A stretch of DNA of 64,000 bases. It comes from Trachythela sp. YZ-2020. Lineage: Eukaryota > Cnidaria > Anthozoa > Malacalcyonacea > Clavulariidae. Positions within the stretch are counted from its first letter, which is position 1, and each line of letters opens with the position of its first letter. The stretch lies in NCBI GenBank assembly GCA_016169945.1, contig JADLSH010000367.1, positions 3,038,001 through 3,102,000 on the forward strand. Reading direction: 5' to 3'. The notes beneath the pieces are model-generated. The model worked only from the letters and a program-made list of their open reading frames with translations, was not told the origin of the DNA and ran no database searches. Positions 57,417-64,000 of this stretch are shown here, in pieces. The translations under genes were made by a program, and so were the position numbers.

Positions 57417-57662
57417 GGTTAAGCCTGGTTCACACGAGTGAGATAAGCATAAGCAGGAATGCAAAAGAAAACTTTCCCTCTTCTAGGGCTTAAAAAGACA
57501 AAGCGGGAGAATTTTCTTTTGAAATGTCTTTTGTTCCGGCTTAGCTTATGCTTAGAGGCTTGTGCTTATGTCAATGTTTATGCTGCACACTTCACTGCAT
57601 CCCTTTGTTTTACCTTTTGTCTTTCCTTATGCTTGTGCTTGTTACTCTGTGAACCAGGCTTA
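57417..57662. mobile_element. MITE with TTAAGCCTGGTTCACA ends
   Basis: TTAAGCCTGGTTCACA(CGAGTGAGATAAGC) is inverted at the right end (GTGAACCAGGCTTAA). The interior has TTATGCTT/AAGCATAAGC pairs. Confidence 0.8.
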
Positions 57663-57833
57663 AATATTCAGAACTATTTCAGTATTATATACAGGGTGTA
57701 TCAAAAAAACTGCAACCCTTTGAAATCAGATATTTTTAGAATTTGCATGATTCAGCACTAATTGATCCCAAGGGTGCGTAAACACAATATATAGCTATAG
57801 AAAGGAATTTCATGCTTGGGGATGTACACTATA

Positions 57834-58066
57834 CAGGGTGTATCAAAAAAAACGCAACCTCGGAATTTCCCAAGAAATCCACTTTGTTCTTAAGAACAAA
57901 AGATTTTAGGCCCCTGGGAATTTAAAATAGCTTCTAATCGTATTCCAGGAGCATAACTGTCGAATTACTAATAGGTCGTATTACTATTTTAAATTCCCCA
58001 GGCCTAAAATCTTTGTTAAGAACAAAGTGGATTTTGGGAAATTCTGAGGTTGTTTTTGATACACTA
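57834..58066. mobile_element. Palindromic mariner-like MITE, family F copy 1
   Basis: CAGGGTGTATC, AACGCAACCTCGGAATTTCC, TTTGTTCTTAAGAACAAA and TAGGCCCCTGGG..TTTAAAATAG are mirrored almost to the centre. The right end is degraded (GATACACTAATA). The intact sibling is at 59090-59337. Confidence 0.85.
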
Positions 58067-58071
58067 ATATA

Positions 58072-58498
58072 CAGGTGTATCAAAAACTGCAAATACCATA
58101 ATTTGTATGCACGAGATCATACATTAGAATTTGAATGGCTTTGAAAATTTTTACGCTTGTTGGTTTTGAAAATACGTTTCACGTGCAGTACTATCAAAAT
58201 AAGCACACAAAGTGAATTAAAATTAGTTCGATTACGAATGGCTCAGCTAACAACAGAGCAAAGAGTATTTCTTGTTTTAAAGTACGCCCAAACTCAAAAC
58301 TCGACAGCAGTCATTCGTAAACTGAGCCATTCGTAATCGAACTCATAAGTTTAATTCACTTTGTGTGCTTGTTTTGATACCCCTGGGAAACGTATTTTCA
58401 AATCCCAGAAGCGTAATTATTTGCACAGCCATTGAAATTCTAATGTATGATCTCGTGCATACAAATTATGGTATTTGCAGTTTTTTTGATACACCCTG
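58072..58498 (+). mobile_element. Mariner-like element with transposase N-terminal fragment
   Basis: Ends CAGGTGTATCAAAAACTGCA and TGCAGTTTTTTTGATACACCCTG. At 58238-58336 a 32-codon frame (MAQLTTEQRVFLVLKYAQTQ) matches the first helix-turn-helix of a mariner-like transposase. It then runs into the palindrome (CTGAGCCATTCG mirrors CGAATGGCTCAG). A second copy of the terminal part lies at 63815-64000. Confidence 0.8.
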
Positions 58499-58500
58499 TA

Positions 58501-59087
58501 CAGGGTGTCCCCAAAAAAGTGACACTATAGAAATTATCCTATTGTTATAATTTGAATGCCTGAGCACTATCCTAAACCCACAAGTGCATAAACTTCTGCT
58601 TCTGGAATTTAAAATAACTCCTATTACCATAAAAATCAAATTACATGTAAATCATACGACCAGTTGGAGTAGCAATAATGGTTCAATTGACTACAGAGCA
58701 ACGAGTATTTGTTGTAACACAATTTACCCTAATATCGAATGTAACCGCAGTGCAATAATCGAGGAATTCAACGCTTTACGGCAGCAGCCTGAAATGATTC
58801 GAAATGTGATGCGCGGAATGCACAGGCGAACCATTCTTTGTCTCGAAAGAAATGGGGGACATGTTGAAGGGCACGGTCCATAGCTTAAACATTAATTTAA
58901 TCAATTGTTGTTACGTGTAAAATAAAAAGCAAACCGTTTATTAGTGTAATCGTTTTGCTTGACTCGGGCATTAAAATATTTGGACGAAGCGAAAACGTTT
59001 TAAAAGGCTTAAATGTAAATGCCATTAAGAGCGGTTTAAGAACAATGAGATAATTTCTATAGTGTCACTTTTTTTTGGGACACCCTG
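58501..59087 (+). mobile_element. Mariner-like element with internally deleted transposase
   Basis: Ends CAGGGTGTCCCCAAAAAAGT(GACACTATAG) and their complement. From ATG 58678 the frame MVQLTTEQRVFVVTQFTL parallels the previous fragment. After a frame change, 58740-58883 encodes IRNVMRGMHRRTILCLERNG, a typical mariner transposase C terminus. The catalytic DDE/D core is missing, so the element is nonautonomous. Confidence 0.85.
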
Positions 59088-59089
59088 TA

Positions 59090-59337
59090 CAGGGTGTATA
59101 AAAAAAAACGCAACCTCGGAATTTCCCAAGAAATCCACTTTGTTCTTAAGCACAAAAGATTTTAGGCCCCTGGGGAATTTAAAATAGCTTCTAATCGTAT
59201 TAGTAATTCGACAGTTATGCTCCTGGAAAACGATTAGAAGCTATTTTAAATTCCCAGGGGCCTAAAATCTTTTGTTCTTAAGAACAAAGTGGATTTCTTG
59301 GGAAATTCCGAGGTTGCGTTTTTTTTTATACACCCTG
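59090..59337. mobile_element. Palindromic mariner-like MITE, family F copy 2
   Basis: Same sequence as 57834-58066 and almost perfectly palindromic, with TA on both sides. Confidence 0.9.
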
Positions 59338-59823
59338 TATATTGTGTTTACGCACCCTTGGGATCAATTAGTGCTGAATCATGCAAATTCTAAAAATATC
59401 TGATTTCAAAGGGTTGCAGTTTTTTTGATACACCCTGTATACATATGCGAGACCCAACCCGGACGTGACCATTCTTCTCTTTTGAAGCCTCGTTTATGAA
59501 GTGAAAATGTCCCTAACCCGGTTTCGACAGGTGTTAGTTTGAACTCTGGAAAAGAACTTAAACTAACCGGGGTCGAACCCGGGTTAGGCCTTACACTTCA
59601 AAATATTTAACCGGGTATAGAGTCTCTTTGTTGAATCATGCTTAAAATTGTTGTATTTCCTTGACCTGGGCCCTCTCCTCAGTACGGCTTTGAGCTGATT
59701 GAAGTGTTATGGCTTCTGTGGGTTGGCCCTCTGTTAACGTTTCCTCTGTTGGCCTGGCTTTCCTTACAAGTTCTAACAAAGTACAAGTACCTGTACATGT
59801 TTGCGCAGAACGTGCGTCGTACA

Positions 59824-60806
59824 CACTGATCTGAATATAGGCTGGATAACGCATCTCTTGTCAAAAGTGAAGCCGGAAGTCAAGCGGCCGATCAGTGCCG
59901 CCACCCGATTCTGAGGCCCTACTTTATTATAGATTGTATTACAGAATCCTAGTTTTTTTGCTTTTTTTGCCTTTTAAACGTTTCTGGCCGGGCCAGTTTT
60001 ACTATCACAAAGATAGAAGCACACGAGAAGAAATTTGAGCAAAAAATTTGGAGTATTATGGTTTTATAACGCCGTGAAACTGGATTTACAAGTTCGAAGG
60101 AGTGAACAGCCGCATGTTCGCGATGTTTTGTTTATGATATTTCAATTCAAAATCCACTCAAAATATAGAATTACTGCTACTGGACGAAGGCACTCAAGGC
60201 ATTTGATGAAATGAACCAGCTCAGCTGCAGTATGAACAAAAGCGTGAATGTGGTAAGTTTTTAAAACAGGAATTAAATAGGTTATTAACTTAATATGTGT
60301 TCATTTCAGTACGTGAATATTGAACCAGTGTAGCACTGTTCCTAATTCCTGTTTTAAAAGCTTACCACATTCACGCTTTTGTTCATACTGCAGCTGAGCT
60401 GGTTCATTTCATCAAATTCCTAGAGTGCCTTCGTCCAGTAGCAGTAATTCTAATATTTTGAGTGGATTTTGAATTGAAATATCATAAACAAAACATCGCT
60501 AACATGTGGCTGTTCACTCCTTCGAACTTGTAAATCCAGTTTCACGGCGTTATAAAGCCATAATACTCCAAATTTTTTGCTCAAATTTCTTCTCGTGTGC
60601 TTCTATCTTTGTGATAGTAAAACTGGCCCGGCCAGAAACGTTTAAAAGGCAAAAAAAGCGAAAAAACTAGGATTCTGTAATACAATCTATAATAAAGTAG
60701 GGCCTCAGAATCGGGTGGCGGCACTGATCGCCGCTTGACTTCCGGCTTCACTTTTTTCCATCAAATTATTAAGAGATGCGTTATCCAGCCTATATTCAGA
60801 TCAGTG
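59824..60806. mobile_element. 983-bp palindromic transposon with 8-bp target duplication
   Basis: Arms of about 460 bp (59824-60281 and 60341-60806) are almost identical in inverted order around a 60-bp spacer. Ends CACTGATCTGAATATAGG / CCTATATTCAGATCAGTG. GTCGTACA flanks both sides (59816-59823, 60807-60814), an 8-bp duplication as in hAT elements. It lies 19 bp upstream of the X-box of the next gene. No ORF of note is present. Confidence 0.92.
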
Positions 60807-60825
60807 GTCGTACATTGCAGACACG

Positions 60826-60838
60826 GTTGCCTAGCAAC
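60826..60838 (+). promoter_or_regulatory. X-box (RFX binding site)
   Basis: GTTGCC-T-AGCAAC is a perfect inverted-repeat X-box, ending 24 bp before ATG 60863. X-boxes in proximal promoters mark RFX-regulated ciliary genes in animals. Confidence 0.75.
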
Positions 60839-60862
60839 AGGCACGACTCACCTAAAACAAAC

Positions 60863-62879
60863 ATGGCGTTCGCATTTCACATGGAAGCGTTGAGAAAACA
60901 GCGTGTACTTGACAGAAAAAATGACGCTCTGGACAGAATTTCACTTCGACAGGTATAATGAGAAATATCAACATTCGATATAGCTATTTGACAACAATTT
61001 TTTTCAAATATTCAGATATCAATTTGCATGTTTGTATTAATAATAATAACTCGTAAAAAGTCACTATTCATATACGCTACAATTAATAGTGGTGTTCATC
61101 AATAGTATGCAATTTTGTTATGCTCTGCTGATCACATGAATTCAATAGACTCAACAGACAAAACAAGCTTTGATCAAGAAACTAATATTCTGGAATACAT
61201 TGTATAAACAAACGATGTTAACGATTTTAAAATTTATTGGTCATTGTTAACAATTCATGGCTATTCATGTCTGCATGACAAAATAATAAATAAATAAAAA
61301 GAATGAACGATAGTGTATTAAAATGCTTCAAAATTTATTATTTTATACTTATACTCTTATAGGCTATAATAATAAAAATACGTCTTGAATTTCGTCGTTT
61401 TGTTGACATATTTAAGATCTGCGATTCCGTGGTAACGACCAACTTAAACATCAACACTTGCACAAATCTTTATTAAATGATCTTGACACAATTGTATAAT
61501 ATGTATATAAGTTTTGAATATTATCCCAATACTGATGAATACTTTAAGATTTGGTTGTCAGTTTTAGAGAGTATGCACGGTCACGGTTAGTGAATATAGC
61601 GTATTTTTTATGAATCGACCAATGGAAATGCTTGGGCTTAATCTCAACAAAATCATGATTCAACTTGGGCTTAATCTCATCTTATTGTCAACATTTCACT
61701 CTGCTTCTCAAACCAATCGAAATATTGTTAAATCTGATTCATTGGATGTTCTATATAACATTGTAAAGTCATAGGTCGCTATGGGGATGGTGGTAGTATA
61801 CCTGATTAGTCTGTAATATTTTTACATTATTTTAACAATTGTTGCTTATTTTAACAATTGTTGTCACACTTATGTAGCGACATTCTTGAACGATTTTACT
61901 GCAAATCCTAAAGTATTATTTTCGGCAACAAACTGACATGCATGCGTATCTCCTCTAATATTGCCTGTAACTACCTGATTTTCACTGGAGACGCGTCATC
62001 GCTCAAACCGCATCATCCCGATCCGGTGTCCGACGGATCACCCTGATAGTTTGTTTGATACTGTATCTGTACACATACCGTCTTATTAAATTTTTCTGAT
62101 CCTGAGTGCGGCGCTTAATCGGGAGCGGCGCTTAACCGGGAGCGGTGCTTATTAACTAATTTTCAACTAAAGGTTCACCCCAAAAAATTTTATTGCCTAA
62201 AAACCTAACAAATGAACAAAACTGTTTACATTATATATAGTGTCAACGAATATAATGTCACTTTGGTGCATATAACTAGAATAGAAGATCAATTATAGCT
62301 TTTTATTTATACCCCGATTAAGCGCCGACTTTTTATTTATACCCCAATTAGACAGGTGCGGCGCTTAATCGGGAGCGGCGCTTATTAAATTATTTTAATC
62401 CTAGGAGCGGCGCTAAAACGAGCATTTACGGTAGTCAGATCATCTGTCAAGACGAACTATATACGCACGTTCGTCTGCGTCAGAGTGTTGGCCTATCAAC
62501 TACGCTGGTAGTTCTACTTATTTGTACACATACTGACAGACGAATAATCCGTCTCTAGTATAAAGTCCGACAATGATCTGACGTCGTATTTTCGTTTCTT
62601 TTTAAGACTGAAATTGAGAGGTTAAATGAAGAAACACTGCGACAACAACGAAGACACACACTTGAACAAGAAGAAGCGAACGCCAAAGCACGTGAATATT
62701 ACTTAAAGAACATGGGTCGAATGGGAACATTGCAACAAAATGGTCATCCACAAAGATATATTGATATGATTCCAGAACGTCAAGATGGCGTCAACCGTGA
62801 TGATTTACGTCATCAAGCACGTGTACTTCGTGACAGTTGTCTGTACATGGGACCTGTGAATGAATATTTTTGGTCCTAA
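60863..62879 (+). CDS. Small coiled-coil, probably ciliary protein, two exons, 120 aa
   Basis: Exons 60863-60952 (phase 0, CAG|GTATAA) and 62607-62879 (TAA). Residues 1-65 are almost all charged helix (HMEALRKQRVLDRKNDALDR; TEIERLNEETLRQQRR; EQEEANAKAREYY). The C-terminal 55 (NMGRMGTLQQNG, RYIDMIPERQDG, LRDSCLYMGPVNEYFWS) is less helical. An X-box sits just upstream of the start. Size, composition and X-box fit a small axonemal or microtubule-associated protein such as the short CFAP families (CFAP141 was considered), but I cannot name the orthologue. A related first exon lies at 52705. The intron (60953-62606) holds AT-rich DNA and the GCGGCGCTTA repeats. Confidence 0.75.
62105..62410 (+). 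repeat. GCGGCGCTTAATCGGGA repeats
   Basis: Two clusters of GCGGCGCTTAATCGGGA (62108-62155 and 62357-62415) flank about 200 bp of AT-rich DNA with an inverted CCCCGATTAAGCGCC in between. Probably the subterminal repeats of a decayed DNA transposon. Confidence 0.6.
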
Positions 62880-63489
62880 TCACGCACAACACTTGCTCAT
62901 TGATACATTTAAACGTTGTGTAGAACACAAATTGTAAATTGCACAAAAAAATGCTAGAAACAATCGTAAAAAAGTCATGTTTTTTTCCTGTCGCACTCAT
63001 CTCTACGGGCCTTTGAGCTATTTAATCACTTTTCAAATGCTGGGTTTCCTGGCTGTTGCAGAAGATTTCGATTGGCCAGAAACGTCGAAATCTGCATTGC
63101 AGCTCGCAACGCAATTTCGGACACAGAGCGATGTTAGGTAAAAAGTATATTCGCAAAGAAATTGGTGAAGATATTGATATTGGTGAAGAGAAACGTTGCC
63201 CATGTTCACTGTTTTTCTGTGCGTATACATTTCTACATAACATGGATCTGTGCAAAAATTTCCCCGTGTAACGTTGCGTATTTGTGAAGTCTAAATATAT
63301 TATTATCGAGAATCTACCCGCGCAACAAGTGAACGCTAAGAACAAAAAATAAAAATAATAAAGTCATCTATTGATTTCGTTTGCATTCAGGTTTTGGTAA
63401 CGTTCCTTTTGGAAATTTTTACATTAATTGTGTACAGCATAATGTCGGGGTAAGTATACCTACCTATAATATGAACGCGTTTTATGAAA

Positions 63490-63590
63490 CAGAAGTGATT
63501 AGTGTTAATGACTCGTTATTTAGAAAGATTATTTCTATAGTTTATTGTCTTTTATTGTCATAATCAACCAATCACAAAGCCTCATATAGC
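63490..63590. repeat. Dispersed repeat family D, copy 2
   Basis: AAGTGATTAGTGTTAATGAC, TCTATAGTTTATTGTC and CAACCAATCACAAAGCCT match 34790-34890 in the same orientation. Confidence 0.6.
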
Positions 63591-63814
63591 TATACGGTGC
63601 AACCCTAATGTCGAGCCTCATGTTTGGCATCTTGTCCCCATAACCTCGCCCATGATCATTTAAGTATGTTTGGATGTCCAGGTGTCCCATTGTATAGGGA
63701 TCTGTATACTGTACCATTTCGTATCTACACATGCAGCTAGCGTACCATGCTGCACTAATGAACCGTTGAACGGCGAGAAATGCATGTCCACAGATTGCGC
63801 TAACGTATATTATA

Positions 63815-64000
63815 CAGGGTGTATCAAAAAAACTGCAAATACCATAATTTGTATGCACGAGATCATACATTAGAATTTCATTAGAAATAATTACGCTTCT
63901 GGGATTTGAAAATACGTTTCCCAGGGGTATCAAAACAAGCACACAAAGTGAATTTTAATTCACTTTGTGTGCTTATTTTGATAGTACTGCACGTGGAAAC
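63815..64000. mobile_element. Mariner-like element, partial, runs off the window
   Basis: CAGGGTGTATCAAAAAAACT and the following ATACCATAATTTGTATGCAC match the element at 58072-58498, including AAAATACGTTTCCCAGGGG and the CACACAAAGTGAATT palindrome. The right end is outside the window. Confidence 0.85.

Larger units (their letters stand above)
57692..59437. mobile_element. Outer mariner-like element hosting four nested relatives
   Basis: Outer ends CAGGGTGTATCAAAAAAACT, then GCAACCCTTTGAAATC and about 110 bp more, are inverted between 57692-57833 and 59338-59437, flanked by TA. Between them lie four further elements with the same CAGGGTGT end: 57834-58066, 58072-58498, 58501-59087 and 59090-59337. 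Three junctions share a single TA, consistent with Tc1/mariner-type targeting of a TA next to an existing TIR. Confidence 0.9.

Noticed and set aside
60863..62879. Naming the X-box gene CFAP141
   Set aside because: Size and helical character fit, but I could not align conserved positions convincingly, and the C-terminal half has no counterpart I can recall.

Overview
The window is eukaryotic and almost certainly from an invertebrate animal. The genes are split by GT-AG introns, two are clear metazoan orthologues (Integrator subunit 13 and the H/ACA snoRNP protein GAR1), the DNA is AT-rich, and most intronic and intergenic sequence is transposon-derived. The mix of ZAD-like/RecQ-like fragments, tRNA-derived SINEs and very many fold-back MITEs looks cnidarian (coral or sea-anemone type) to me. 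That placement comes from remembered repeat style and was not tested.

Layout. 1-1.6 kb: a broken ZAD-like zinc-finger gene overlapping an antisense RecQ/DEAD-type helicase fragment. 2.1-4.3 kb: a decayed LINE. 4.26-4.93 kb: a membrane-protein reading frame interrupted by one TAG. 5-9.3 kb: nested fold-back DNA transposons. 10.3-12.7 kb: a four-exon coiled-coil gene on the + strand. 13-15 kb: further inverted-repeat elements, one carrying a hammerhead-ribozyme-like core. 15.7-43.1 kb: a complete 21-exon INTS13 (asunder) gene on the - strand, 705 codons, whose introns hold a Gypsy fragment, LINE and BEL/Pao pieces, SINEs, MITEs, a pentanucleotide microsatellite and a 59-bp minisatellite. 43.7-44.1 kb: an uninterrupted 139-aa GIY-YIG-fold ORF on the - strand. 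45.8-50.5 kb: seven-exon GAR1 on the + strand. 52.7-62.9 kb: two related first exons of a small coiled-coil gene, about 8 kb apart. The second has a perfect RFX X-box just upstream of its ATG and splices to a readable last exon, so it is probably a ciliary gene. The 8 kb between them holds a stack of nested 'CAGGGTGT' mariner-like elements and a 983-bp palindromic transposon inserted with an 8-bp target duplication just upstream of the X-box.

The genes do not form a pathway. INTS13 acts in the Integrator complex (snRNA 3'-end processing and promoter-proximal termination), GAR1 in pseudouridylation and telomerase RNPs, and the small X-box gene probably in cilia. The most notable items are the fully reconstructable INTS13, the GIY-YIG ORF, the paired first exons with the X-box, and several nested insertions whose relative age can be read from target-site duplications.
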